DNA of 64,000 bases, taken from Symbiodinium natans (Eukaryota; Sar; Dinophyceae; Suessiales; Symbiodiniaceae). The notes beneath the pieces were generated by a model. That model saw only the letters and a program-made list of their open reading frames with translations, did no database searches and was not told the origin of the DNA. Position 1 is the stretch's first letter, and every line of letters starts with the position of its first letter. The position numbers were made by a program, and so were the translations under genes. The DNA lies in the NCBI GenBank assembly GCA_905221605.1, contig CAJNDS010000136.1, positions 697,001 through 761,000 on the forward strand, given 5' to 3'. Of the stretch, positions 36,001 through 44,400 are shown piece by piece.

Positions 36001-36653
36001 TTAGGAAGGGCATTCGGGCAGATTTGCCGAGCCTGGATTCAAAAGAGTGTTTGCAGATTTTTTTGTTCGGGTTCAGGGTTGAATTCACTAGGGTGGCTAG
36101 CTCAGTTGGAAAAGTTCTGTCCTTTTTTCCCGACGCCCTTCAATATTCCAAAGATGTTCTGCACTTTCGTGGTGGGTTCGGGATTTGTTTGGTTTTGGGG
36201 CCTCAGGGTCAGACTTCCTGGGCTTCAAGGATGTCTTCCTCATTCCCCCCATTCCTCCATTCCCTATTTAAAAATTGGAAGGTAATTTGGGGCTTAATGA
36301 GGCTGAATTAGGCAGTATGGGGTTGAGGATGGCATCCGATGTGCTTTTTTCTTGCTGTGATTCATGGGCCCTGTTGCCGCAGCATCTCCCTTTTGGTATC
36401 ATATTCGGCTGCTGCACCTATTTGCAGAGTTGCCTTCACCTTTGCCCGTTGCCGTTGATGTCGTTGCCAATCTTGGCTGCAATGGGCTTCACCGCCCTTA
36501 CCCTCTAGCCCTAAATCCTAAACTCTAGCCCTAAACCCGAAACTCTAGCCAAGCCACCACATCCTAGAGGTCTTCGTGCGGTTTGCGCGGGAGCAGGATG
36601 AGGATCTGGAGGAGGGGCTTGAGAAGGGCCGTACGGTGGGTCCATCCCTATAG
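14997..36653 (+). CDS. ABCA-type transporter ATP-binding domain and C-terminal regulatory region (at least 20 exons)
   Basis: Exons: 14997-15048, 15217-15278, 16467-16514, 17050-17070, 17301-17341, 17917-17962 (end uncertain), 25639-25703, 27201-27220, 28085-28127, 29154-29214, 30473-30532, 31110-31142, 31447-31490, 32363-32420, 32925-32948, 33917-33984, 34896-34929, 35009-35047, 35651-35716, 36570-36653. In order they give the Walker A region (GPNLNQTTTA, no Lys), ILGNDVTT, Q-loop VLGVCPQ-IDPLWEFLSGREHL, FFGRIKGVPEANL, helical VDDLLYRLGLDG, signature YSGGMKRKLSLA, Walker B LLFLDEP, D-loop SAAVDAG, H-loop VVLTTHSMEE, AEALCNRIAIQ, GQLRCLGTPLHIK, EKYGSGYQLEL and the ABCA tail SDYSITQPSLEQ-VFVRFAREQ. 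ABCA proteins move lipids across membranes using ATP. Stop is TAG at 36651. Donors are mostly GC, some GT and GA. The transmembrane part was not found in order upstream. About 970 coding nt lie in 21.7 kb. Confidence 0.87.
17050..17070 (+). CDS. 21-nt microexon carrying the Q-loop of the ABCA domain
   Basis: Encodes VLGVCPQ. Acceptor TACAAG before G, donor GC. It joins in phase 0 to HGLEE (ending 16514, GT donor) and to IDPLWEF (from 17301), rebuilding the canonical ABCA Q-loop segment in which the Gln contacts the nucleotide-bound metal. Confidence 0.75.
18563..18632 (+). repeat. CCCTAAA array
   Basis: Ten nearly perfect units in the long ABCA intron, upstream of the retrotransposon. Confidence 0.95.
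18983..22690 (+). mobile_element. Frameshifted non-LTR (LINE-type) retrotransposon
   Basis: Pieces of one reverse-transcriptase-containing protein lie in order in different + frames: 18983-19492 and 19291-19776 (upstream region), 19932-20702 (fingers and palm), 20699-20995, 20986-22032 and 22199-22516 (thumb and C-terminal region). Visible motifs are the entry helix with KPSKATGQTGISNELLK, motif A LRLDITGAFDS, motif B QGGGHSPRIFGAL (shifted frame, about 20647-20690) and motif C LFIDD followed by GLEINLAKSKIL. At least three frame changes (about 19777, 20640 and 20985) make it non-functional. Short CCCTAAA/TTTAGGG tracts lie at its 5' end and at 22117-22138. It lies just upstream of the ankyrin exons, inside the same ABCA intron. 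No poly-A tail or clear target-site duplication was recognised. Confidence 0.88.
19932..20995 (+). pseudogene. Reverse transcriptase core of the LINE
   Basis: Holds RT motifs A (first catalytic Asp in RLDITGAFD), B and C (Asp pair in FIDD). Motif B and the start of motif C are reached only by changing frame near 20640 and again near 20700, where the short direct repeat GATGACATTCGATGA occurs. The protein would copy element RNA at a nicked target. Inactive as it stands. Confidence 0.85.
22766..25001 (+). CDS. Ankyrin-repeat protein with C-terminal membrane helix (eight exons, 3' complete)
   Basis: Exons: 22766-22837, 23081-23131, 23696-23731, 23855-23940, 24181-24288, 24414-24481, 24672-24805, 24906-25001 (stop TGA). 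The product has ankyrin repeats: DALRSGKLSTVQGML, ALDTSGRTALHHVL, LLLARLLCRQRADPNASDE, NGISPLHLAAQRGSKHVIRS, then a Ser/Lys/Asp-rich linker (EPKTSKSKSQADSK) and a 20-plus residue hydrophobic helix (LFWPLFASALWFCFLALV) a few residues from the stop. Ankyrin repeats bind other proteins; the terminal helix suggests a tail-anchored membrane protein. All seven introns are hairpin elements (families 8, 11, 8, 1, 8, 12, 6 in order). Donors GT, GC, GT, GA, GT, GA, GA; all acceptors AG followed by G. The start is not established; exons upstream of the retrotransposon are possible. The gene sits inside an intron of the ABCA gene. Confidence 0.87.
22838..23080 (+). mobile_element. Introner family 8 interrupted by a telomere-like array
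   Basis: Intron of the ankyrin gene from GTGGCTTCTGGGGGCCCC to GTGGTCCCCCATGAG. Between the two ends lie about 100 bp of TTTAGGG units changing to TTCAGGG units and back, so an array has expanded inside the element. Confidence 0.75.
23132..23695 (+). mobile_element. Introner family 11, two tandem copies in one intron
   Basis: Two direct copies begin GAACTACCAA (23143 and 23424) and each runs through ATATTCTTCCTCA-like or equivalent sequence to AAGCAAATA-x-TAGTAGT. A (TA)n tract lies in the first. The exon ends duplicate GCCTTGGACAC at donor and acceptor, so splicing after TGT (GC donor) gives SWC-ALDTSGRTALHH. Other copies: 26380-26490, 57618-57733, 60545-60692. Confidence 0.65.
23732..23854 (+). 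mobile_element. Introner family 8, exact intron of the ankyrin gene
   Basis: The 123-bp intron begins GTTCCTTGGGGACGAAATGA and ends CATTTGGTCCCCAAG, which are inverted repeats; the GT donor and AG acceptor are inside the repeats. Exons TALHH and VLVGPDHE join exactly. Other copies: 24289-24413 and 22838-23080 (both introns), about 18676-18860, and degraded ones near 29860-29962 and 30116-30172. Confidence 0.85.
23941..24180 (+). mobile_element. Introner family 1 split by a TTTAGGG array, GA-AG intron
   Basis: The ankyrin exon ends GATGA; the intron begins GAACCTGGGGCTCTCTTTAC and ends AATAGAGTCCCAG before G. A TTTAGGG array and about 100 bp of other sequence separate the two arms. Splicing gives ADPNASDE-NGISPLHLAA. 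Confidence 0.8.
24289..24413 (+). mobile_element. Introner family 8, second copy as intron
   Basis: Begins GTTCCTTGGGTTCCAAAGGA and ends TTGGTCCCCCAAG. It splits the codon AGG in the ankyrin exon pair TMDG / STVDFAQ. Length is nearly the same as the 23732 copy, with clearly diverged interior. Confidence 0.8.
24545..24650 (+). repeat. CCCTAAA array truncating a family-12 introner
   Basis: The array starts immediately after AATATTAAAGTTAAACC of the element, in the ankyrin intron 24482-24671. Confidence 0.9.
24806..24905 (+). mobile_element. Introner family 6, intron of the ankyrin gene
   Basis: Core GAGTAGGTAACC...AACTTTTTTTGGGGTAGTAT, then CCCAAAGGTTCACCTTTA and CCCCCAGGTTACTGGACAAC. Here it gives a GA donor and AG acceptor before G. 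Other copies: 5231-5488 (intron), 17620-17716 and 38505-38608, each following a similar GTAGTAGAG-like sequence. Confidence 0.75.
25001..25105 (+). CDS. 34-codon ORF whose ATG overlaps the ankyrin gene stop codon
   Basis: The ankyrin stop and this ATG overlap as TGATG, sharing A25001. The frame encodes a basic, charged peptide (MARPSSRNEKEES, ARTRKNELRRAM) and stops at 25103. It may be 3'-UTR sequence that is open by chance, or the first exon of a downstream gene. Nothing independent supports translation. Confidence 0.2.
   Translation: MARPSSRNEKEESIAARTRKNELRRAMVSSTCAF
25106..25638. other. Interval after the ankyrin gene
   Basis: Contains GC-rich unique sequence with CCCGCCC tracts (25290-25360), a family-2 element and a CCCTAAA array. 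No exon with recognisable similarity was seen. It is also the last part of the long ABCA intron. Confidence 0.5.
25562..25633 (+). repeat. CCCTAAA array next to an ABCA acceptor
   Basis: Ten units start directly at the 3' end of a family-2 element (CCTTGTAAACCC) and end 5 bp before the exon acceptor at 25638, so the TAAACC end of the element appears to be the seed of the array. Confidence 0.9.
26600..27090 (+). repeat. GTCTCT/GGCTCT microsatellite
   Basis: About 490 bp of pyrimidine-rich repeats (CTGTCTCT, CTGGCTCT) grading into pure CT. It lies in the ABCA intron 25704-27200 and creates long open frames on both strands that are not genes. Confidence 0.97.
27201..27220 (+). CDS. 20-nt microexon carrying the ABC signature motif
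   Basis: This exon of the ABCA gene encodes only YSGGMK plus split codons at both ends. The acceptor is CTCAG before G; the donor is GC (AAGC then GCTGAG). Joining 25639-25703, this exon and 28085-28127 restores GASLK-YSGGMKR-KLSLAIALIG without a frame change. A longer version starting upstream at about 27172 would stay open but does not match the phase of the preceding exon. Confidence 0.75.
27900..27990 (+). repeat. TGTA microsatellite
   Basis: ATGT/ATGC tetranucleotide repeats. A second TGTA tract is at 52200-52280. Other simple tracts: C-run 1888-1906, TA repeats 15707-15760, 23195-23252 and 61420-61475, CT 17107-17130, GC 32866-32884, TCTA 52757-52785, G-runs near 30640, 33995, 53905 and 63408-63432. 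Confidence 0.95.
29225..29408 (+). repeat. CCCTAAA array with decayed 3' half
   Basis: Perfect units to about 29305, then variants (CCCTATTTAA, CCCCAATTAA). It starts 15 bp after the donor of ABCA exon 29154-29214. Confidence 0.9.
33613..34095 (+). repeat. Three TTTAGGG arrays flanking an ABCA exon
   Basis: Arrays at 33613-33668, 33780-33865 and 34006-34095; the ABCA exon 33917-33984 lies between the second and third. A G-run precedes the third. Confidence 0.92.
34722..34847 (+). repeat. TTTAGGG array
   Basis: About 17 units with two variants, ending roughly 50 bp before ABCA exon 34896-34929. Confidence 0.95.
35754..35846 (+). repeat. TTTAGGG array
   Basis: Thirteen units at the 5' end of the ABCA intron 35717-36569, whose 3' end carries CCCTAAA-like units. 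Confidence 0.95.
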
Positions 36654-37139
36654 CAGCCTGCGAACCTTCTGACTACGTTCAGGTTTAGGGTTTAGGATTT
36701 TAGGGTTGTAGGGTTGTGGGGTTTAGGGTTTAGGGTTAAGCGGAACACTTTCACGCAGTTGCCACGAGCGCTATCCCTGGCAGGCTTGACGTTTCGAATG
36801 CCAGAGAGAGAGAGACAAAAAAAGAGAGAGTTTAGGGTGCAGGGTTTAGGCAAGGCCTCCAGTCTTGCCAAAGAACCCTATGGCCCTAAACGAACCCAAT
36901 CCCGGCATCAACATCAGCATTCCTGTGTTGACCTTGTCGTTCAATGTAGGTAGGCTCCTTGAGCTTTGTATCAAACGAACGCTCACAAGGGTTTAGTCTT
37001 CATGGTTTTCTAGTGGAGTTTACGGAAGGTCTACGAGGGTGCCAGTAAATACAACCTCAGCTGCTCCATCAAACTTCTGCCTGCTCGACTGCTTGCCCCC
37101 GTTCTGATGTTCGCGCTGCTGCCGACCCTTTAGAAGCAT

Positions 37140-37824
37140 GTGTTTAAGCAGCTTTTTCTGGCTCGTCATGTATTGCGCACCACGCGGCCTGCTGTCGCAA
37201 TGGTCTCTTTGTCCGATGCCGTGGCGAAAGCTGCGTCCGCTGCTTCCGAGCGACGCCGAAGTAGCACCACTTGGGAAACGTTTAACCAAGAGATGCAGGT
37301 TCGTGAGGAGATTGTTTGGCGGCGTGAGTGTTGGTCCGAAGAAGATGAAGCCCAACTGGCCAAGTTTCTACTTCGCCTTTAGTTGAACTTTAAACTTTTT
37401 GGGTTTCCTTATTCAGTAGAAATATTAAGGTTTAACCTTTTTTCCCATGGGCTATCGGAGAATTTTCGAAGTAAGGTTTCGCAAGTGGATGAAATTGCAA
37501 GTGGCCTTCCAGCCAGAAGAAGAGAGAAAGCTGCAAGCATTGAAGGACAAATGGCGCAAAACCCGTGGGTCGTTCGCTTTTGAGTCTTTCTGGTCAGAGG
37601 AGGACGCAACCGACTTACAGTGCCTTCGCGGGAGGTTCAAAAATAAAGCGGTCTGCAAATTCACATCCGACGACCGGAAACAGCTAGAAGCGCTCGAAGG
37701 CAAGTGGCGAAAGCTTCGTGATTGGATGGGGTGGCCTTCCGAAGCACACTTCCTCCCTCCTGATAGTCCACTGAGTCCTCTCACGATCAAGGCCGCAACA
37801 TCATGCGCCTTTGGAGTATGCTAA
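37140..37824 (+). CDS. Protein with W/F-x-x-E-E-D repeats, one intron
   Basis: Exon 1 runs to 37363 (GT donor), the intron is 37364-37475, and exon 2 is 37476-37824 (stop TAA). The junction reads CWSEEDEAQLAK-FRKWMKLQV. Three to four units follow a pattern of W/F, E-E or D-D, Leu-x-x-L and a W-R-K: CWSEEDEAQLAKFRKW, FQPEEERKLQALKDKWRK, FWSEEDATDLQCLRGRF, FTSDDRKQLEALEGKWRK. The spacing recalls Myb/SANT helices but no assignment is safe. The start could be ATG 37140 (N-terminus basic with Arg, possibly an organelle signal: FLARHVLRTTRPA) or ATG 37200. The intron is a family-12 hairpin element whose 5' end recurs at 24482 and 57285. Reading the two pieces without splicing gives a premature TAG at 37379. 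Confidence 0.6.
37364..37475 (+). mobile_element. Introner family 12, intron of the W-x-x-E-E-D gene
   Basis: The 5' part is ACTTCGCCTTTAGTTGAACT and the 3' part AATATTAAGGTTTAACC. Similar 5' ends occur at 24482-24560 (GA donor, ankyrin gene, truncated by a CCCTAAA array) and 57285-57345 (channel intron). Confidence 0.7.
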
Positions 37825-37999
37825 GATATGCTAAGCTTGCTTTCTCAGATAAGGCCTGAAGCAAAGTGTCATCAGCTAGCTCTTGTCATATATGCACGAC
37901 GAGTACGAGTATGTCAGCCACGCCAAGGGACAGTCGCCTCAAGGTGATGTTTGTACAGCAAGTTTCCTTGGGTGATGTTGTCGGTATTGGGGGCATAGA

Positions 38000-38452
38000 C
38001 TACTCTGAACTGTGAAAGGCGATGCTCTGGCTTGTTTTATAACCTGACAATGGGGAACTTTTTTGCGAAGGAGGTGCGTGCGGCGTCTCCTTGGGATATG
38101 TATGTTTTTTTCTCGAACGTTCATGCTTAAATCGTGCGAATTGTTCGGCGAATGCAAGGAGTAAAGACAGCATGCGGAAGTAGGCAAGGTCAAGGGTAGC
38201 TAGCTGTATCTCACATCGCCGGGTAAAAATGCGAATCTCATCAGGAGCATCCACAAGGAAGCGCGCTGCGAGTACCCATGTTCTGTCTGCAAATGACTTG
38301 TTCCAATCAGCCCCAGGTATCTTGAGTGTTGAGCTGTGTCGCTCGTTGAGAACGAGGAGCGTCCACATTGGGGCGTAGCCATGCTTGAATGATTTGTTTA
38401 CCGATGTGCAATTCTGTGCAGAAGTGTCCACAGGGCACGGTGTTATGAACAA
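38000..38452 (-). CDS. 150-codon minus-strand ORF, unknown
   Basis: The frame starts at ATG 38452 and runs to 38000. The middle (SFADRTWVLAARFLVDAPDE, LDLAYFRMLSLLLAFAEQF) has a protein-like hydrophobic/charged pattern; the ends do not. No family is recognised. It is opposite in direction to every confirmed gene except the ubiquitin-like copy, so a decayed retrocopy or chance is likely. Confidence 0.22.
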   Translation of the reverse strand: MFITPCPVDTSAQNCTSVNKSFKHGYAPMWTLLVLNERHSSTLKIPGADWNKSFADRTWVLAARFLVDAPDEIRIFTRRCEIQLATLDLAYFRMLSLLLAFAEQFARFKHERSRKKHTYPKETPHAPPSQKSSPLSGYKTSQSIAFHSSE

Positions 38453-38485
38453 AAGCCCTAGACTGGTCCCAATTGTTGATCGCAG

Positions 38486-41400
38486 GTGGTAGACGCGGCT
38501 CTTGGACCTAGTAGTAGAGTAGGTAACCTTTAACCTTTTTGGGGTAGTATACTCCTCTTATGATCCCAAAGGTTAACCTTTAGTTCCCCCAGGCTTGCTG
38601 GACAACTAAGTGGATCTTGGGGTTGGCCCAAAGGGCTGCGAAGTGCGAAGCCTTTGCCTGCATTGAAGTCCAAAGCAGGCAGGACTATATCCCCCTTGGG
38701 GTTTTTTTCTTTTTGTTGATATAAAACCCAAGAGGATATTAAAGATACTATTTTTATTAAGGTTCTAAGGGGAGTATAGAGGAATATCCCCCTTGGGGAT
38801 TATTTTTTATTTTGGTTTATATAAAACCCAAGAGGATTTTAAAAATAGCACTTTTATTAAGGTTATAAGGGGAGTATAGAGGAATATCTTCCTTTGGAAT
38901 TGTTTTTAATATAGAACCCAAGAGGATATTAAAACATATTATTGTTATTAAGGTTCTAAGGGGAGTATAGAAGAATATCCCCCTTGGGAATTATTTTATT
39001 TTTGTTTATATATAACCCAAGAGGATATTAAACAATATTATTGTTATTAAGGTTCTAAGGAATATCCCCCTTGGGGTTTTTTTATTTTTGTTTATATCAA
39101 ACCCAAGAGGACATTAATAATATTACTTTTATTCAGGTTCTAAGGGGAGTATAGAGAAAGGTGTGGCTCCCTGGCAGGAGGGCCCACTCAGCGCTTTTTT
39201 GTGCTGAAGCCAAAGACTGCGACGAAGGGTTCGAAACCAAATCGTTTGCCAGATGGGTTTTTGGTTTAGGGTTAAGGGTTTTAGGGTTTAGGGTTTAGGG
39301 TTGTCCAGCGTTTCATGACTTCGAGGGTTTTGTTGTTAGCGGTCTGGGGGGCAGCGTCTACATGGTGATTTGATTTTTTGAAACCTTTCAAAGCCTTGTA
39401 CATGCACGGCGTCCTATGGGGTTTGGTGGGATTCGATCTCGAAGTCGTGCTTGAAGACATGATGTTGCGTCCATGCGTCTAATTTCTTTGCATTTCCATC
39501 GCTTGCACTGCCTTGCTCGGCCTTCTTAAATGCGCGGCGTCCACTAGGGTTTCGAGCCACATCAATTGCATTGCCTTTCGCGGCCCGCTGTACAGGCTCC
39601 AATGGACGGTGGTTGGTTTCCTATAAATATAAATTGTGGTTTATGGTTTAGTGTTTAGGGTTCGCCCTTGGCAGTGGAGCTGCTTATGTCGAGTGGCACC
39701 AGCTCCGGGCGAAGTGGCAAGCCTGTTGCAAAAGGGTTCGTCCTTGGTTGAGGCATTTCTCTGCAGCTCCTCACGCAAAAGGCTCTTTCAGCAGGATGAA
39801 CCCCACCATATCGAAGCCCCGAACCTGCTAATTAGCACAAAGCTGCGGTCTGAAACCTAAAGGGTTTAGGGCTTAGGGTTTCCTGCACCCCCATCTAACC
39901 GAAGACTCAACACCTTTAAACCCCTAATCCCTACACCTTACTACCTCAGCCCCACACCCCTACCAGAATTAAGCCCTCAGCTCCCTGGTTACTGGCCATA
40001 AATGAATTCAGGTCCTTGTGGGGGTTTAGGGTTTAGGGTTTAGGGTTTAGGGTTTAGGGTTTAGGGTTTAGGGTTTAGGGTTTAGGGCTACCAGGACCCA
40101 GAGTGGGCCCTGCTTCCCTTTTTTGCAGGGTCTGGAATTCCCTTATTTATAAGAGGTAAGCCATAAGAAGGCACCCTTTTTTACCCTAAGGTCTAGAGCA
40201 GGCCTTTCAGGCAACCCCAAGCGTCCTGGGATTCCGCTGTTCCATCCTACGAACTCGTAGCCCTAAACCCTAAACCCTAAACCCTAGGTCAGTTCCCTAA
40301 GCCATGGTCTCTCCTGTTGGGGAAAAAGGGCCGTGTCATGTACCCAGAGAGGAGCCCACAACTCAGAGAAGAGGCCGGCCCGGAAGCCTCCTCAAAACCC
40401 CTCCCAAAGAAACGCTAAACCCTAACTAAACCCTAAACCCTAAACCCTCGACCTCCCCAGCAAAACCCTAAACCCTAGCCCAAAATCCCAAACCCTCAAC
40501 CTCCCCAACAAGCCCTAAACCCTAAACCCTCAACCTCCCCAACAAAACCCTAAGCCCTAGCCCAAAATCCTAAACCCTCAGCCTCCCCAACAAGCCCTAA
40601 ACCCTAAACCCTCAACCTCCCCCAAAGAACCCTAAACCCTAGCCCTAAACCCTCAACCTCCCCCGAAAAACCCTAAACCCTAGCCCTAAACCCTAAACCC
40701 TCAACCTCCCCAACAAATCCCTAAACCCCCCTGTGCGCACTCCAGGAGCCCACATCTCCCACCTCCGCCGTGGCAGCCCGAGGTTGAACAGGCCGGGCAG
40801 CTTTCTTTGGGTTCGAGAGGTTTAGGGTTTAGGGTTTAGGGTTTAGGGTTTAGGGTTTAGGGTTTAGGGTTTAGGGTTTAGGGTTTAGGGTTTAGGGTTT
40901 AGGGTTTAGGGTTTACATTTTAGGGTTTAGGGTTTATAGGGTTCACATTTTAGAATTTAGGTAAACGGGTTCAAAAAACGGTTACCTTAAGAACAGCGAA
41001 ACGAGTTCTTGGGTAGGTTCCTATGAGAAAGCCCTCTTTGTAGGATGCATTCCTTGGGTAAACCTGCAAGAAACAGTAGGCTTTGGGCTTCTTAAGGGCT
41101 TTGGCCGCCGTAGAAGGGTCAGCATCTGAAGATCCAAAGCCTCTTTACCCTACACCCTGAACCTGTAAACTAAGCCCTACAAGGAGGGGCCCTCTTACTA
41201 TACTAACTGTAGTTAAGGGACTCATAACTTTTTTTAGGATCCTTATAACCCAACTTAGGGCCCTTATAACTCTACATATAACTAGGGGGGGGGGGGGCCC
41301 TCCTTGTAAACCCTAAACCCTAAACCTAAACCCTTGTGCCCTTAAACCTTACACCCTAAAACCCTAAACCCTAAACCCTAAACCCTAAACCCTAAACCCT

Positions 41401-44400
41401 AAACCCTAAACCCTAAACCCTAAACCCTAAACCCTAAACCCTAAACCCTAAACCCCAGCAACAGAGTGTTAGTAACGAATCAGGGCTGGCCCTTGGATCA
41501 TGGAGTTCGGAGCCTTTGTCCAGCGCATCTCTCTATTGCACTCTTGGGCTGGTGCAAATGGTTAAAAGGGTTTAGGGTTTAGGGTTTAGGGTTTAGGGTT
41601 TAGGGTTTAGGGTTTAGGGAAGGAACTGCGCACATGACGCGAAGCTGTAACCTCTATTGTCGCGACTGGAACCTTAATGAACGAGAAGGCGAAGCTCGAA
41701 ACGCCCTGAAGCCCTAAACCCGAAACCCTAAACCCCAAGCCCTAAACCTTAAACCCCAAACACTAAACCCTAACCCCCAAACCCGTGCGTGTCTCTTTGG
41801 CTCCAGCAGAGTCGATCGGAGAAGCCTGGCCCGCTCGAAGCGCGGGCCATGAGGCGAGGGACCAGCAGCTCGCCAAGAGCTGTTTCGGGTTTAGGGTTTA
41901 GGGTTTAGGGTTTAGAGTTTAGGTTTGAAATCCTCAAAATCCTAAGCCTCCCGAAGTCCCTGAAGTCAACAACTCTTCAACCATCGAGCCCCTTGCTCCC
42001 AAGTAGGCTGAACATGCAGAACCCTAAACCTTAAACCCTAAACCCTAAACCCTAAACCCTAAACCCTAAACCCTAACAAGCCCTAAACCCTCTGGGGAGC
42101 TTACGGTGGTATGATGTCAGAATACAATGGCGCAATGTCATCATGACATAATCGCATACTAACAGAATAACAGAATGGCAGAGTAACCAAATAGCATAGT
42201 AACGTGATATCATAATGACATAGTGACAAAATAACTACGAATACAAGGAGGGGCCCCCTTACCATACTAACTGTAGTCAAGGGACTCATAACTTAATTTA
42301 GGATCCTTCTAACCCAATTTAGGGTCTTATAACTCTACTTATAACTAGGGGGGGGGGGGGGCTCCTTGTAGCATAATCATCAAGTAACATCAAACAAATA
42401 ACGCAGGCCCAGGCCTCTTCCTGAAGCTCAGGGAAAGGCCGGCAGCAACTCGCCCTGAACCCTAAACCATACACCCTAAGCCCTAAACCCTAGCCCTAAA
42501 CCCTAAACCCTAAACCCTAAACCCTAAACCCTAAACCCTAAACCCGCAGCTAAGGCACCCTGAGTCTCGAAGAGAGCACGGCGAGCTATGAGGACTGGCA
42601 GTCGTGTTCTCCGAATCCGAGGATGTTCTGCGTTGGTTTAGGGTTTAGGGTTTAGGGTTTGGGGCCTAGTTTAGGGTTTAGGGTTTAGGGTTTAGGGTTT
42701 GGGGCCTAGTTTAGGGTTTAGGGTTTAAGTTTAGGGTTCAGGGTTTAGGGTTTAGGGTTTAGGGTTACTCCCCCTCTCTATAGTACCCCACCCACCCCCC
42801 CCCTCTCCCTAGGTTCCCCCTTAAATAGCCAAATAGCCTTATAGGCTTAACTAGCCCTAGCTAGCTTGATTATGGGGGCAGCCTGGGGGGGGGTAGAAGA
42901 GAGGGGGTAGTAGGGGAACCCATGATTGTTGGGTCTCCACATATTGTTGAGAACTGCCCAATTTTGCAGGCTTCGTTGGACACAAGCACTTGCCCAGCAT
43001 TTCGAGTGTAGGCCCATAGGCAGAGGTGCGGTTGCGGTTTAGTGACGTGTCTCTATAGACCGTTGGTTTATTATGGCCAAATATTTACTTTATTTAAAAT
43101 TAAATCATTTGTTAGAATTATAATTGAAAATGTGCTAATTATTTGATCTTGATTGAACTTCAATAACAGGGCGAGGGAGAGGCGTGTGAGTTGCTACCAG
43201 CCTCAGCCTGGCGCACTTCCCGAGCTTCTGAAGGCTGCCCTAAACCCTAAAACCCTAAAGCCCAAACCCCAAACCCCAAACCCCAAACCCTAAACCCTAA
43301 CAGGCTGAGTCACTCAACTGGGGAGACAGCAATCCCGGAACACGAGCCTCGAGCGCAATGCGCAACACAATTCTCCACAAGTCGTGTCGTTCGGGTTTCG
43401 CGGGGCGAACGGCTTAATTAGGAGTTAGGGTTTAGAAAGGGTTTAGGGTTTGTAAGGAATTGTTGAGGACTCATAAGGATCAGCAGGGATTATCAGGACT
43501 TTTAGGGATTAGAAGGGTCTTGAAGGGTTCACACCCGGGACTTTATTTACCTACCGTTCAGCAGTAACGACCCCTAAATTTATTTGTATAACCCATAAAA
43601 CATTAGGCAAAGACTGTTGCAGGTGGCCCTAAACCCTGAACCCTAAGCCCTAAACCCTAAACCCTAAACCCTAAACCCTGGCACGGTGTATGTTCGTAGC
43701 AGTTGGGCACAAGTTGGCTTCCCAGGATTCCATGTCTCCAATACACCTTCAGAGGCTGGTCGTTTAGGGTTTAGGGTTTAGGGTTTAGGGTTTAGGGTTT
43801 AGGGTTTAGGGTTTAGGGTTTAGGGTTTAGGGTTTAGGGTTTAGGGTTTAGGGTTTCGGCAAGTGCCAGGTTAAAAAGGGTTGAGGGTTTAGGGTTACTG
43901 AGGATTCTATGGGTCTTGGCTTGGGCCATTCGGGTTCAGGTTTTGTTCCGGGATGTTAGGGCTATTTGGGAGTGGCATTTAGAGTAGAGTGCAGGCTTAT
44001 GCAAGCACTGTAGGGTTTAAGCAAGCCCGAGGACTACGGAATACTCGCCATCAACCTGCCTCATTTCAGGGTGGGATGGTTGGAAACTTCGGATCAAATG
44101 GTGCTGAGGTTCAGGCATTTTGCAGAGCTTGGTGCATCAAGGATGCGGTTTAGGGTTTAGGGTTTAGGGTTTAGGGTTTAGGGTTTAGGGTTTAGGGCTT
44201 CGTGCGTTTACTTGGACTCAGGGTGCCACTCTTTATCGCGGCAACGGCTGTGAGGACCACCTGGGAGGGGTACGCTGGGGCCCACCTGCAGGGGGAAATG
44301 CAGGGGGTGAACTTTGAAGTGCGCCAAACCCCTACAAAGGGTCCTGCACTCAGAACACCCAACCTTGGAAGCTTCTAGTTTGGGATCCTTATACTCACAA

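Noticed and set aside
39414-39602. 62-codon minus-strand ORF
   Set aside because: Short, opposite to the gene direction, no recognisable motif.
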